Notes: a model not told the origin generated them from the sequence alone. A DNA stretch of 64,000 nucleotides from Candidatus Thorarchaeota archaeon (GCA_003345545.1 PRDH01000003.1:17413-81412); one strand, 5' to 3'; numbered from the stretch's first letter, positions 9,292-18,249 are shown. A program made the numbers and translations.

Positions 9292-10575
9292 TTGACTGAC
9301 AATGGCTGTAAACCACCAATGGCTATTAGCGCAGTCGATACTGGGCAATCAAGCAGACGATGGCTAGGGCTGAGCGGGAACCTTTGGAGGCTGGCGGCGG
9401 TCACAGGAGTTGCCCAGTTCTGTATGAGTCTATGGGCTTGGCAATTCGGTATCTTCCTCGCAGGCGTTGTTGAGAAGTGGCAGATCGGCCTCACATTCTC
9501 AATTGGCACTTTTGCAATGATTGTTGGCTATGCAGTTTCGGGCACCGTTTCAGACCTCATCGGACGTAAACACGCAATGACCTTCGCCTTTGTACCAATG
9601 TTCGTGGGGCTACTTGGGTTGAGATTGTTTCCTGTCTGGCCTCTTATACCCCTGGAATACGGAATCGTATTTTTCGGCTGGGCATTCGTCATAATCATGA
9701 GCAGAGCCATGCCTGCAGATGAGATTGCTCAGACAAGCGGAGAAAACTCCGCACGCATCTTCAACATGACCCTACTACCAGCATTTCTGGTTGATGGTAT
9801 CAGTCCCATCATTGCTGCGATTCTGCTCGATGCAGGCTATGTGGCCGGAGACCTCCATCTATTGGCTTCGCTTGGAGCATTAATTGCAATTGTCGCAAAC
9901 AATCGGATTGTAAAAGAGTCTCTTGGCAAAGAGCTGATGGAGCGGGCAAAGGCTGGACCAGTTATCACATTTCGAGGGTTGGGGAAGAACTTCTGGATCT
10001 TCACATTGGGTATGCTCGGATTCGTCTTCATTGGAAACCTCGCATTCCCATACGTGGGGAACCTTGTTGTCGAGGATTGGGGTCTTAGCGATTCAGCATA
10101 TGGGTATGCTTGGGCAGCATATTCCTTCACATGTGTGATTCTTATGTATAATCTGAGTGGCCTTGTAGATAAGAACGTTCGAGTCGCACTGATTCTGGCA
10201 CTCTGGAGTATTGCAGTCATTTTGGGCATTTTCGCCTTCAGCTCAGGGGTATGGGCACTCGTCATTCTCAATATCGCTTGGGCAGTCCCCTTAGTGATCT
10301 GGACTGGAGCCGAGAACAGCCTTGCCGTGAACGGTGTCAGCAACGAAATGAAGGGACGAGCTCTTGGAACATATCAATTCATGTTGAGTACCACACATCT
10401 CTTTGGTGCGTTTTTCGGTGCGATTCTATGGGACTACTTTGGAAGCCTGCGCACGGTCTTCAGCATTGCGAGCATTGGCGGACTAGTCATTGTAATTGGT
10501 CTGACATACGCACTGATGTCAGTGGAGATTATCAAAGAACCTCGTGCAACATTAGAACTCAACAAAACCGAGTAA
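9292..10575 (+). CDS. major facilitator superfamily permease
   Basis: 427 residues with about 12 hydrophobic segments. The loop after the second helix has the MFS motif A as GTVSDLIGRKHAM, which identifies the superfamily. The TTG start at 9292 follows TAGGAG by nine bases. The first 30 residues are polar and cytoplasmic. It lies divergent from the debranching enzyme gene (149-base gap) and runs convergent into ribA with only 8 bases between stops. The transported substrate cannot be read from the sequence, and the sugar-metabolism neighbour is weak context because the two genes are divergent. Confidence 0.88.
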   Translation: MTDNGCKPPMAISAVDTGQSSRRWLGLSGNLWRLAAVTGVAQFCMSLWAWQFGIFLAGVVEKWQIGLTFSIGTFAMIVGYAVSGTVSDLIGRKHAMTFAFVPMFVGLLGLRLFPVWPLIPLEYGIVFFGWAFVIIMSRAMPADEIAQTSGENSARIFNMTLLPAFLVDGISPIIAAILLDAGYVAGDLHLLASLGALIAIVANNRIVKESLGKELMERAKAGPVITFRGLGKNFWIFTLGMLGFVFIGNLAFPYVGNLVVEDWGLSDSAYGYAWAAYSFTCVILMYNLSGLVDKNVRVALILALWSIAVILGIFAFSSGVWALVILNIAWAVPLVIWTGAENSLAVNGVSNEMKGRALGTYQFMLSTTHLFGAFFGAILWDYFGSLRTVFSIASIGGLVIVIGLTYALMSVEIIKEPRATLELNKTE

Positions 10576-10583
10576 AGTTCTCA

Positions 10584-11303
10584 TCAATCCTTCTTACGCT
10601 TCCTCAAGGACTCGATTCTTGAGATGTCTCTAGTATCAGCGTATTTCCCCAATAAGTGACCGGACTTCTTTGCTTTGGTTTCAAGATAGGCACGATTATA
10701 CTCAGATGGCGGTATGACCAAAGGCAGCCTCTCATCAATCTGTACTCCTGCTGAAGTAAGTTGCCGGATCTTATCAGGATTGTTTGTGAGCAGCTTGATT
10801 GAACGGACTTGCAGGTTCTTGAGAATGCTCGCAGCTATTCTATAGTCACGTTCATCCGGTTGATAGCCCAAATGTATGTTTGCATCGATAGTATCCAGCC
10901 CGTGATCCTGAAGTGCATATGCTCTAATCTTTTCGGTAAGCCCAATATTGCGACCCTCTTGACGCAGATAGAGCACCACACCAGCACCCTCTTTCTCTAT
11001 GATCTTCAAGGATTCAAGAAGTTGGTCTCTACAGTCACATCTCTTGCTCCCCATCACGTCGCCTGTCAAGCACTCTGAGTGAACGCGGGTGACAACACCC
11101 CTCTTGCCTACAATGTCTCCCTTTATGATTGCAGTGTGCTCTTTGCCATCACAGGGACTCACAAATCCACAGATTTGGAAATCTCCAAACCTGCTTGGAA
11201 GGTCGGCAATGGCCACCAATTGAACACAGCATTGATCTGTGACGCAGACTTGCCTTGCGCTCTCATCAATGAGCTCAGCAATCTGCTCATCGGATAACTT
11301 CAT
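10584..11303 (-). CDS. ribA: GTP cyclohydrolase II
   Basis: 239 residues, stand-alone RibA type. It opens the imidazole ring of GTP, the first step of riboflavin synthesis. The zinc site is CLTGDVMGSKRCDC (residues about 80-93), followed by the GTP-binding segment VVLYLRQEGRNIGL and GLDTIDANIHLGY; the TNNPDKI motif lies further on. No DHBP-synthase domain is fused. The Lys/Arg-rich C-terminus is slightly extended. A TATA-like CTCTATATTTG lies about 35 bases before the ATG, and AAGGA abuts it. Most archaea use the unrelated GTP cyclohydrolase III (ArfA), so this bacterial-type enzyme is notable. It is divergent from the FrhB-like gene. Confidence 0.95.
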   Translation of the reverse strand: MKLSDEQIAELIDESARQVCVTDQCCVQLVAIADLPSRFGDFQICGFVSPCDGKEHTAIIKGDIVGKRGVVTRVHSECLTGDVMGSKRCDCRDQLLESLKIIEKEGAGVVLYLRQEGRNIGLTEKIRAYALQDHGLDTIDANIHLGYQPDERDYRIAASILKNLQVRSIKLLTNNPDKIRQLTSAGVQIDERLPLVIPPSEYNRAYLETKAKKSGHLLGKYADTRDISRIESLRKRKKD

Positions 11304-11335
11304 TCCTTCGAACCCAAGATTCGAGTTTTCGTTTC

Positions 11336-11343
11336 AAATATAG
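11336..11343 (-). promoter_or_regulatory. TATA box for ribA
   Basis: CTATATTT on the minus strand is placed so that transcription would begin about 10 bases before the ribA ATG at 11303. The divergent gene has its own candidate, CTAAATAT near 11371-11378. Confidence 0.45.
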
Positions 11344-11437
11344 AGATTTGCCTTTGGTCTTTCCGGCATCGCTAAATATGGGCGTCCAAGCATAGAGAGG
11401 AGGAGTCACATGACTACAACTCCATGGTGAATCCAGG

Positions 11438-12505
11438 ATGAAGCGCAACCATAAAGCTGCTGTTGAAGAAATGCAAAGACTGCTCAAGCAGAATACCAAG
11501 AGATACGCGTTCAAGAAACTTGAGAAAGAGGTCATAAAGACAGGAGCGTGTGTTGAATGTGGAGCATGCGTTGCTGCCTGTCCGGTTGATGCAATATCAG
11601 GAGAGCGCACTGATAGGAAGTATGTTCCCATCCTAACCGGCGAATGCATATCCTGCGGCATCTGCTACGCTATGTGTCCAAGGTCCTTCGTTCTTCAGGA
11701 CCAGCTGATTGGTGAAGTCAAGAACTCATGGAAGTTGCAGTCAACGAGAGATCATATGCGACAGGATGGAGGAGCAGTCACGGCCATCCTTGGATACATG
11801 CTTGATGAGAAAATGATAGAAGGCGCAGTGGTCGCTTGCCGGTCATCAGATACTCCATGGTTGCCGGTTGCAACAACAATCACACGGAGAGAAGATCTCT
11901 ACAGGTGCGGGGGAACGATTTACACCCATGCGCAAGTTATCGATGAAATGCTGCGGGGTTTCAAGAAAAATCTCTCATCTCTTGCCGTTGTGGGCACAGC
12001 GTGCAATATCGACGCCATTCACAGAATGGAAGAACATTCCGAAGGTCTATTCAATGTGGACAGAGCAGCATCCGTTTTCAAAATCAGCCTATTCTGTATG
12101 GAGTCTTTCAATTATGGTGATCTCGTGGCATTTCTCAAGAAAGCAGGAATTGAAATCGAGAATGTCAGCCATTTTGCCATCACAAGCGGCGAACTCAAGG
12201 TCACCCTTGGGAGTGATGTACGCAGCTGGCCAGTAGCCGAATTAAACACTGCAGCGGCTTCCTCGTGTGCCTTTTGTCAGGACTTCACCGGAAAATACTC
12301 AGATCTCTCCTGTGGGAATATTGGTTCAGATGAGGGGTGGACGACTGTTTTGGCAAGAACCGATAGGGCAGCAGACATCATCAAAGGTGCACTCAAGAAA
12401 GGGATTGTAAAAGGCGAAGCACTTGATGCTGAATCTCTTCAGGCTGTCATGAATTCAGCCCGGTTCAAAATGAATAAGTACTACCGTCTTCAGACTGGGC
12501 ATTAG
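11438..12505 (+). CDS. coenzyme F420 hydrogenase/dehydrogenase beta-subunit family protein
   Basis: 355 residues. Two [4Fe-4S] motifs of ferredoxin type sit at residues about 37-47 (CVECGACVAACP) and about 70-81 (CISCGICYAMCP). A FrhB/FdhB-type core follows, with VVGTACNIDAI and the later Cys pair SCAFCQDFTGKYSDLSCG that supports a further cluster. Family members move electrons between F420 or ferredoxin and a partner. No catalytic NiFe or formate-dehydrogenase subunit is adjacent, so the partner is unknown. Upstream is an unusual leader: a strong GAGGAGGAGT precedes a six-codon ORF at 11410, while the real ATG at 11438 has only a weak site; no in-frame alternative exists because of the TGA at 11411. 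Confidence 0.85.
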   Translation: MKRNHKAAVEEMQRLLKQNTKRYAFKKLEKEVIKTGACVECGACVAACPVDAISGERTDRKYVPILTGECISCGICYAMCPRSFVLQDQLIGEVKNSWKLQSTRDHMRQDGGAVTAILGYMLDEKMIEGAVVACRSSDTPWLPVATTITRREDLYRCGGTIYTHAQVIDEMLRGFKKNLSSLAVVGTACNIDAIHRMEEHSEGLFNVDRAASVFKISLFCMESFNYGDLVAFLKKAGIEIENVSHFAITSGELKVTLGSDVRSWPVAELNTAAASSCAFCQDFTGKYSDLSCGNIGSDEGWTTVLARTDRAADIIKGALKKGIVKGEALDAESLQAVMNSARFKMNKYYRLQTGH

Positions 12506-12607
12506 CGCTATCTCGAGTTCCATTACAGGCATATATGAAAAAAGCTGAAGATAGCCTGGGAATAGACATCTACTCCTGAATAGTGTTGAATCTCATTATC
12601 TCTCTGA

Positions 12608-14365
12608 TCACTTGACCCTCGTTCGGAAGTACAGAACGAGGACAATCAGTAGCGAGAGACCTCCCAAGAGAAACACAGTAACATAGACTGGTAGAGGTCC
12701 TCCGCCATAGCTCATCGCTGAAACCGTGATGTTTGCCCATGGCGTTTCTTCGATGTTGTTGACTGATGAGTTGTCCTCTGCGAATACCCTGAACCACACT
12801 ATTTGTCCATGAGCATACTCCCCTAGGGGAGCACCGAAGACGTCACCGATCTCAGTGCGTTCCATGGTCCTGTTCTCGAGAACGAAACCAGCATCTTCTG
12901 GATTTCCAATACCCCAACGAACTTCTATGGTCTTGATGTGATTCAGGTCCCAGACATATGCTTGGACCGTCAGATTGTTTGTCGTCTGAGTCGTTAGTGA
13001 TTGAATCACTTTGACATTAGCAATGATTGGGTTGTGTGCATCCGGTGTCACATGAACCTGAATGACTGCGAACGATGTGGAATTGAAGAAGTCGCTTAGA
13101 GTTAGATTGTAAGCATAGTCGCCAACAGCAAGGCCATTGACGAATATGGTGAAGTTCTGACCTCTCCAAGTTCCATTTTCTAGGATTTCGTCATTCCTCG
13201 TGAGATTGAACCATAGGGGATTACTCTCTTCGACTCTCCAAGTGATATTATAGCCAGTATAACCCTCCTCGTAGGTGAAATCATCAGCAGGCTGGATGAC
13301 TGGTGCACGAATGTCCTTGTATATGGTAACATTGACCGAGTCTGTGGAGTTAAGTCCAAAGTCATCAAATGCAGTCAGTTCGATTGTGTAGTTACCTAGA
13401 AATAGACCATCCAAGGTGACGATAATATGTTGCCCCCCTGGGTCTGAGAAACTCCAATTCGGTTGGATTATATCAACAAACGAATGAAACGCTGAAACAT
13501 TGCCATAGCTCGTATCATTATAGTGAATTATCGCTCTCACTGTATAGTTCTTGGGATTACTATCATAGGCAGTCCAATTGATTCGGTGTCCTTTAGAGCC
13601 GAACTCGAAGAGAATGTCATCGGGGGATGACAGCAACGGGTTTGTCAGGTCGAGAGTGACCGTCACGTTGACTGAGCTTGTTGCGTTCCGACCAAAAGTA
13701 TCATTGACGAAGAGCGCATAGAGGTACCAGTGGCTGGCATTAAGGCCATCAATATCTACAACAATATTCGCTCCGTTCCAAGCACCACTAGCTATCTGAG
13801 TATAGTTAGAAGTTGATTCATTGGACGTCCGCGTCACATTGTAGTAGTCCGGATTTGATTCAGTCACATTCCAATTGATCTCGTGACCGAAGCTTCCCAC
13901 TTCGTATGTAATGTTCTCATGCTGCTGGATAATTGGAGCGGTCTCGTCAAGGATGACTCTTAGTGCAGTCTGCGTAGAAGCTGACTCATTTGCTATGTTG
14001 TTCACTGTGACTTCGAAGTTGAATTGCATGGGCAATGCTGTAATCATGTGTCTCGTGTAGAGATAGATTAAATTCACGGTAAGCTTACCGCTGACCCAAA
14101 CGCCACTATCATAGCTACTAGCATTAACAGTGACAGTGTAGTTCTTGGGATTGGCATCAAATGTGTCGTAGATGAGGGTCTCGCCCACACTACCGTTTTC
14201 GAATTGATAGGAAGCAGGACCTGTTATTGTTGGAGCAGCTGGTTCCATCACACGAATCTGAGCGAGAGGAAGACCCACATTGTTGATGGAGATGACATAT
14301 GGCGAAACTACGAACCAAGTCAACATGAGAGCGATTATGAAGCGGCTACGATTCGACGAGACCAT
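12608..14365 (-). CDS. Ig-like repeat surface protein with C-terminal membrane anchor
   Basis: 585 residues: an N-terminal signal segment (FIIALMLTWFVVSPYVI), then four or so beta-sandwich repeats of about 100 residues, and a C-terminal helix (VYVTVFLLGGLSLLIVLVLYF) with a basic tail. Repeats share a pattern such as YEVGSFGHEINWNVTESNP, FEFGSKGHRINWTAYDSNP and YEEGYTGYNITWRVEESNP. Many Asn-X-Ser/Thr sequons suggest N-glycosylation. It is an external adhesin-like or cell-wall-associated protein; no ligand can be assigned. A similar protein lies at 51389-53302. The ATG at 14365 follows GGATGTTGGT and lies about 60 bases from a TATA box. Confidence 0.8.
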   Translation of the reverse strand: MVSSNRSRFIIALMLTWFVVSPYVISINNVGLPLAQIRVMEPAAPTITGPASYQFENGSVGETLIYDTFDANPKNYTVTVNASSYDSGVWVSGKLTVNLIYLYTRHMITALPMQFNFEVTVNNIANESASTQTALRVILDETAPIIQQHENITYEVGSFGHEINWNVTESNPDYYNVTRTSNESTSNYTQIASGAWNGANIVVDIDGLNASHWYLYALFVNDTFGRNATSSVNVTVTLDLTNPLLSSPDDILFEFGSKGHRINWTAYDSNPKNYTVRAIIHYNDTSYGNVSAFHSFVDIIQPNWSFSDPGGQHIIVTLDGLFLGNYTIELTAFDDFGLNSTDSVNVTIYKDIRAPVIQPADDFTYEEGYTGYNITWRVEESNPLWFNLTRNDEILENGTWRGQNFTIFVNGLAVGDYAYNLTLSDFFNSTSFAVIQVHVTPDAHNPIIANVKVIQSLTTQTTNNLTVQAYVWDLNHIKTIEVRWGIGNPEDAGFVLENRTMERTEIGDVFGAPLGEYAHGQIVWFRVFAEDNSSVNNIEETPWANITVSAMSYGGGPLPVYVTVFLLGGLSLLIVLVLYFRTRVK

Positions 14366-14425
14366 ATGACCAACATCCTATGCATCCTTGTTACACATAT
14401 CGACCGGTCGGACTTCAGAGTGCGG

Positions 14426-14433
14426 TTTTATAC
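14426..14433 (-). promoter_or_regulatory. TATA box for the Ig-repeat protein gene
   Basis: GTATAAAA on the minus strand (GGTTTTATACC-like on the plus strand), giving a leader of about 40 bases to the ATG at 14365. The same core recurs at 23047-23057 between another divergent pair. Confidence 0.45.
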
Positions 14434-14564
14434 CCTTCGGTAGTTCAACTGCTCCACGATATTTCGGCAGTGCATTTATCAAGAATAGGCTGATAAGACC
14501 ATTTGCTTCTAACAGAGCAAGACCTTCGTTAGCTGGGACACATTGAAACAGGGGAAAAAAGACA

Positions 14565-15482
14565 GTGCCTAAGGCAATCTTCTCGATTTGGTGGGACGAC
14601 CGTCTTGGACCCATGGTTGGGCGTTCATACCCTGAGGCACCACCGCTTTCCAGTGAGGAGGCCGTCACAGTCTTTATGGGTCATGGAGCAAACATGGAAA
14701 TTCAGGTAGGATATTCCAAGATCCAGAGTGGCGTTGTGATATCATATATGAGACCACCAAACTGCATAGCCGTTCTCTTAGATGATGGAGAGAACAGCGC
14801 AACGATCGAGAGAAACATCTTGCGACTAGCGCCCACTATTGATTTCAATAGCGATACCTGGGACAGAGAACTCGAAAAGGCGTATCGTGGTCTTGAGGAT
14901 CTGATTACTGAAACCACTGGCGAGGAACTACTCCTGAATCCGAATGTGAAGCATCTCGTTGCAGACATGATGGATGGCCGACTTGCGTCAGTCACACCAA
15001 CACATGTACTGAAGGCAACAATCAGATATCCAGATGCACATGAGTATCTAGGCAACGACGATGAAGAAGTGTTGAGACTTCTCAGAGACCTCGAGGATGA
15101 GGAAGTGCTTGAGTCCCGTACGTATGGCCGAAGAGTTGAGTGTCGCCAGTGCGGCGATTCTGATTTGATGATTAGCCTTCTGTGTCCTTCATGCAACTCT
15201 GAGGACATACACAAGGTCTACACAGTGTATTGCCCTAAGTGCGGCAATCAATTCCAGACATTGTTGGCCGATGATCTTGCAGTAGTCAAATGCTTGAGCT
15301 GCAAACAACCAGTGAAGGTCAGCCAGCTCTCTGTCATCGATGTCGAGCCGCTATGCAACAAATGTGGTACTGCATCCAATGACCCAAAGATAGTGTTCAA
15401 GTGTGGGACATGCGGAAAGCAGTTGAAAGGGGCCGATCTACTATCGGGCACTGGATTGGCGTACTATTTCAGGAATGTGTAG
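14565..15482 (+). CDS. longin-like domain plus multiple zinc ribbons, Asgard-type signalling protein
   Basis: 305 residues, function not known. The N-terminus (AIFSIWWDDRLGPMVGRSYP) has the strand-turn-strand opening seen in longin/roadblock-like domains, and the first 130 residues fit that alpha-beta fold. A helical, charged segment (about 150-190) may be a small winged helix. The C-terminal 110 residues have six CxxC pairs (CRQC, CPSC, CPKC, CLSC, CNKC, CGTC), enough for three zinc ribbons, reminiscent of the TackOD1-type output domain of archaeal signalling proteins. The GTG start at 14565 follows AGGGG by about 10 bases. Domain names are inference from pattern. It is convergent with the MFS-HhH gene. 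Confidence 0.6.
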   Translation: MPKAIFSIWWDDRLGPMVGRSYPEAPPLSSEEAVTVFMGHGANMEIQVGYSKIQSGVVISYMRPPNCIAVLLDDGENSATIERNILRLAPTIDFNSDTWDRELEKAYRGLEDLITETTGEELLLNPNVKHLVADMMDGRLASVTPTHVLKATIRYPDAHEYLGNDDEEVLRLLRDLEDEEVLESRTYGRRVECRQCGDSDLMISLLCPSCNSEDIHKVYTVYCPKCGNQFQTLLADDLAVVKCLSCKQPVKVSQLSVIDVEPLCNKCGTASNDPKIVFKCGTCGKQLKGADLLSGTGLAYYFRNV

Positions 15483-15505
15483 GACCAGAAAATCACAGAT
15501 GGTCC

Positions 15506-17113
15506 CTAGCTATCTTCCTTCTTCTTACCTTTCTTTATTGTCTTCTTCACCACAGTTCTAGCATCTTTCACTATCTTCTCTGCGCGTCCGTCACTGAGTC
15601 CATCGATCTTCTGTGCAAGCCTTTGCGGTGTTTCACCAGCGAGTTGGACGGCAGATTCGTAACCAGCCGCCTTAAGCTTCTTCTCCAGAGCCTCGCCGAT
15701 TCCAGGAATTCCTTGAAGGGACATATTTGACTTGGAATCTTCACCGAGTATTTCACTCATATCACTATCACTCAATTCAGTGCCCGCATCGATTATGTCG
15801 ATCTGACTCTTAATTGAATCAAAGTCATGTGATCCAACAAAGGCGTCAACTGTCTTTTTCACCTGACGGTCATCAAAGTCAAAGGCCAATTCCTCAATCT
15901 CTATCTCCCGTCCCAGAATCGCTGGAAGATGCCCCGTAAGGTACAGAGCTATAAGAGATGAGAATATGGCCACTTGTCCACCGAATACGGTCAGATAGCT
16001 AGGAATATGAAACTGTATCCCGAATACAAGGAGATTGAGATCAACAGCTAAAAACAGTAGCACATAGCCCAAGAAGAAGAACCAAATCAGGGATAGCCGA
16101 ATTCCCTTTGTTCGGACAGAACCAAGCTCTGGCCAAATCAGACACACACATAGCCCAAGAAGGTAGCCCTCGAAGAACCTTTCAGAACTGAGTAGGATCT
16201 GAAGCAATGAGAACAAGTCCGTATCCTGAAAGAAACCAGTGTATAGAGTGGAACCAAAAATCGTCAATAATCCCATCATCAAAAGAGCAAAACTGAAAGC
16301 GGGCTTTCTACCCTTAGTGTCAGCAATGACACCTGCAACTACTATGCCAAGGATGAGAATAAGCGTTTCGAGTAAGGGCAAGTTAACATATTGACTCAAT
16401 GATTCAAAAGAGGAGTCTCCTGCAAAATGCTCCTGAAAGCTGAGTTTCATCACCATGTACCAAAGTATGTATGAAGCCATGATCAATACAGTAGGGGTGA
16501 AATATGTGAGAACACTCCCAGATGCTGCGAGGCGCGCCCTAGGTTGTCGCCAAGGCTTCATGCCAATTGAAACGATCAGAAGCACAATCGCGATAACTGC
16601 TGGCAGGGTGAGATAGGAAGAGCCCAGAAGGATGCTCATTTGCTCAAATAATGCATAGAGAGTGACGAGGATTATTGTGACGCACAGGAATACTGCTACC
16701 GTGCGACCCCGATACTTAACAATGATGCCTTGATTGACACGAACAGTCCAAAGAACCAAGAGAGAGGCCAATCCAGCAAATGAAGATAGTACTAGGAGCA
16801 ACTCCACAGTTTCCAGTTGCTGCAAGGTGAGTGGAGCAAGTCTAAGCAATGCAACTATTGGCGTGACTACCGCGGCAAGGACTACCAAGAAGTCAATTCT
16901 TCGTATTCGATCTGCAAGAATACCCGTCAATGGAAGTGCAAAGACAGCAGCGAGTGCACCGAGCCCTAGTAGTCCATAGTGTTCCAGGAGTGTCAGACCA
17001 AAGAGTGTACCTGATATCAGTTTCAGTATGATATAGATATTCAGTGCTACAGGACCAGCAAACAGAATGAAGAGACTGGCAGTCTTTGTGGGGAACTCAC
17101 GATACTGAAGCAT
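15506..17113 (-). CDS. MFS-like permease with C-terminal helix-hairpin-helix domain
   Basis: About 535 residues. Twelve or so membrane helices occupy residues 1-400, with motif-A-like loops in both halves (GILADRIRRIDF and GVIADTKGRKPAF), so this is a diverged MFS carrier. After the last helix comes an acidic linker, then a helix-hairpin-helix domain (LQGIPGIGEALEKKLKAAGY and a second hairpin) and a Lys-rich tail. Such HhH domains usually bind DNA or mediate contacts, so the fusion is odd. Start 17113 is preferred over 17164: GGAGAG lies six bases upstream, and the shared TATA box at 17175-17183 would put initiation near 17155, after the earlier ATG. Divergent from the longin/MinD operon. Confidence 0.7.
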   Translation of the reverse strand: MLQYREFPTKTASLFILFAGPVALNIYIILKLISGTLFGLTLLEHYGLLGLGALAAVFALPLTGILADRIRRIDFLVVLAAVVTPIVALLRLAPLTLQQLETVELLLVLSSFAGLASLLVLWTVRVNQGIIVKYRGRTVAVFLCVTIILVTLYALFEQMSILLGSSYLTLPAVIAIVLLIVSIGMKPWRQPRARLAASGSVLTYFTPTVLIMASYILWYMVMKLSFQEHFAGDSSFESLSQYVNLPLLETLILILGIVVAGVIADTKGRKPAFSFALLMMGLLTIFGSTLYTGFFQDTDLFSLLQILLSSERFFEGYLLGLCVCLIWPELGSVRTKGIRLSLIWFFFLGYVLLFLAVDLNLLVFGIQFHIPSYLTVFGGQVAIFSSLIALYLTGHLPAILGREIEIEELAFDFDDRQVKKTVDAFVGSHDFDSIKSQIDIIDAGTELSDSDMSEILGEDSKSNMSLQGIPGIGEALEKKLKAAGYESAVQLAGETPQRLAQKIDGLSDGRAEKIVKDARTVVKKTIKKGKKKEDS

Positions 17114-17174
17114 ATATCTCTCTCCAAGGAATGAAATACCCTGAGACTGATGGGTTATGGACATTTCGACTTCT

Positions 17175-17183
17175 TATTTATAT
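17175..17183. promoter_or_regulatory. shared TATA element of a divergent gene pair
   Basis: TATTTATAT on the plus strand reads ATATAAATA on the minus strand, a fair archaeal TATA box both ways. Forward, the ATG at 17209 lies about 30 bases from its centre, the spacing of a leaderless start. Reverse, initiation near 17155 leaves a 40-base leader with GGAGAG before the ATG at 17113. Confidence 0.5.
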
Positions 17184-17208
17184 CGAGAGCCTTTTCAATG
17201 TACCAGCA

Positions 17209-18180
17209 ATGAACCTCAGCGATATCTTAATGTCCTCTCAGTTTTCCCTAAGATACACGGAGCGAGAAAGTTTGGTTGGAAAGCTTGGTGTAAACGAATT
17301 CATGGTCTTGACTACAGGAGGTACTCCGATTTTCCACTACTCTACAACAGACACTCCAAAGCTTGATCATCTCCTTTCGGGATTCATTAGTGCAATAACA
17401 AGCTTTGCAACTGAATTTGGCGAGCGATCCATTCAGAGCCTATCATTCGAAGGGTCACAACTTCTCTATGAGCAACACGATAATAACTACCTCTGCGTCT
17501 TCCTTGTAGAAACAGGTTCGTCAGAGAAGGTGCTTCGCGCAGTACTGCGCGAGCTGAGCAAGAAATTCATGTCGCGATATAGAGACGAATTGAAGATGGA
17601 TGTCCCAATTCTAGATGTCTTTATGGACTTCGAACAAGTGGTCAAGAGCGTCTTGTCTCACTATGAAGGAGTCCTCGCAGAAATATCAGGTTTCAGCAGC
17701 TTTTCAGTCCCTGAAATCAAGAAAGCCGATTTGGACATAGCAACCGAGTCAGAGGGTTTTCTGGACGAATTCCATCGTGACTTTGGTACCTCAGGCAATA
17801 GAGTTCTATCTGTAATCGATGGCAAGAAGACGCTATATGATATGAGCCGCGACCTCGGAATCACTCCAGTAGAAATCCGAGATGTGGTCGAATACTTGGC
17901 AATTAGAGGATTCCTAGGCATCTCAAGCCTCTGCCCGCTGATCAAAGGAAATGATGCGCGCTTTGAAGCCTATCTAGACATTGTTGGCCTTCCAAGCAAG
18001 GACTATCAGCTTCTTGAGAGAGCAAAGAATCTATGCAACGGGAAGAGGACACTTGTAGAAGTCAGTGAAAGACTCGGAGTCAATCCTGAGCGGCTCTACG
18101 ATGTTCTTGAAAAGATGGGAGAGGAAGTTGAATGGAGACTCGTTGAAGTCTCCACTTCTTTGCACACATTTTCACCCTAG
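17209..18180 (+). CDS. longin-like domain plus tandem winged-helix protein (operon gene 1)
   Basis: About 323 residues, function unknown. After roughly 25 residues an alpha-beta domain begins at MVLTTGGTPIFHYS, followed by an SLSFEGSQLLYE strand and a long amphipathic helix, a longin/roadblock-like pattern. The C-terminal 150 residues look like two small winged-helix units, the second ending in RTLVEVSERLGVNPERLYDV. The product of the next gene has the same N- and C-terminal organisation (both have an FHYS strand and an RF--(F/Y)L---G---KD segment), so the two are paralogues. The start is taken as ATG 17209 because the TATA box predicts initiation at about that base; upstream in-frame codons would not be transcribed, but ATG 17230 and 17302 remain possible. 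Confidence 0.6.
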   Translation: MNLSDILMSSQFSLRYTERESLVGKLGVNEFMVLTTGGTPIFHYSTTDTPKLDHLLSGFISAITSFATEFGERSIQSLSFEGSQLLYEQHDNNYLCVFLVETGSSEKVLRAVLRELSKKFMSRYRDELKMDVPILDVFMDFEQVVKSVLSHYEGVLAEISGFSSFSVPEIKKADLDIATESEGFLDEFHRDFGTSGNRVLSVIDGKKTLYDMSRDLGITPVEIRDVVEYLAIRGFLGISSLCPLIKGNDARFEAYLDIVGLPSKDYQLLERAKNLCNGKRTLVEVSERLGVNPERLYDVLEKMGEEVEWRLVEVSTSLHTFSP

Positions 18181-18249
18181 TTCACTTTCTTCGAAGTGAT
18201 TAAGTAGGTCTTTGTCCACTGCGAACCACGATTCTAGGAGAATACTCCA

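Noticed and set aside
11438-12505. Possibility that this is the beta subunit of a complete F420-reducing hydrogenase operon
   Set aside because: No hydrogenase large or small subunit lies on either side; only the family assignment is supported.
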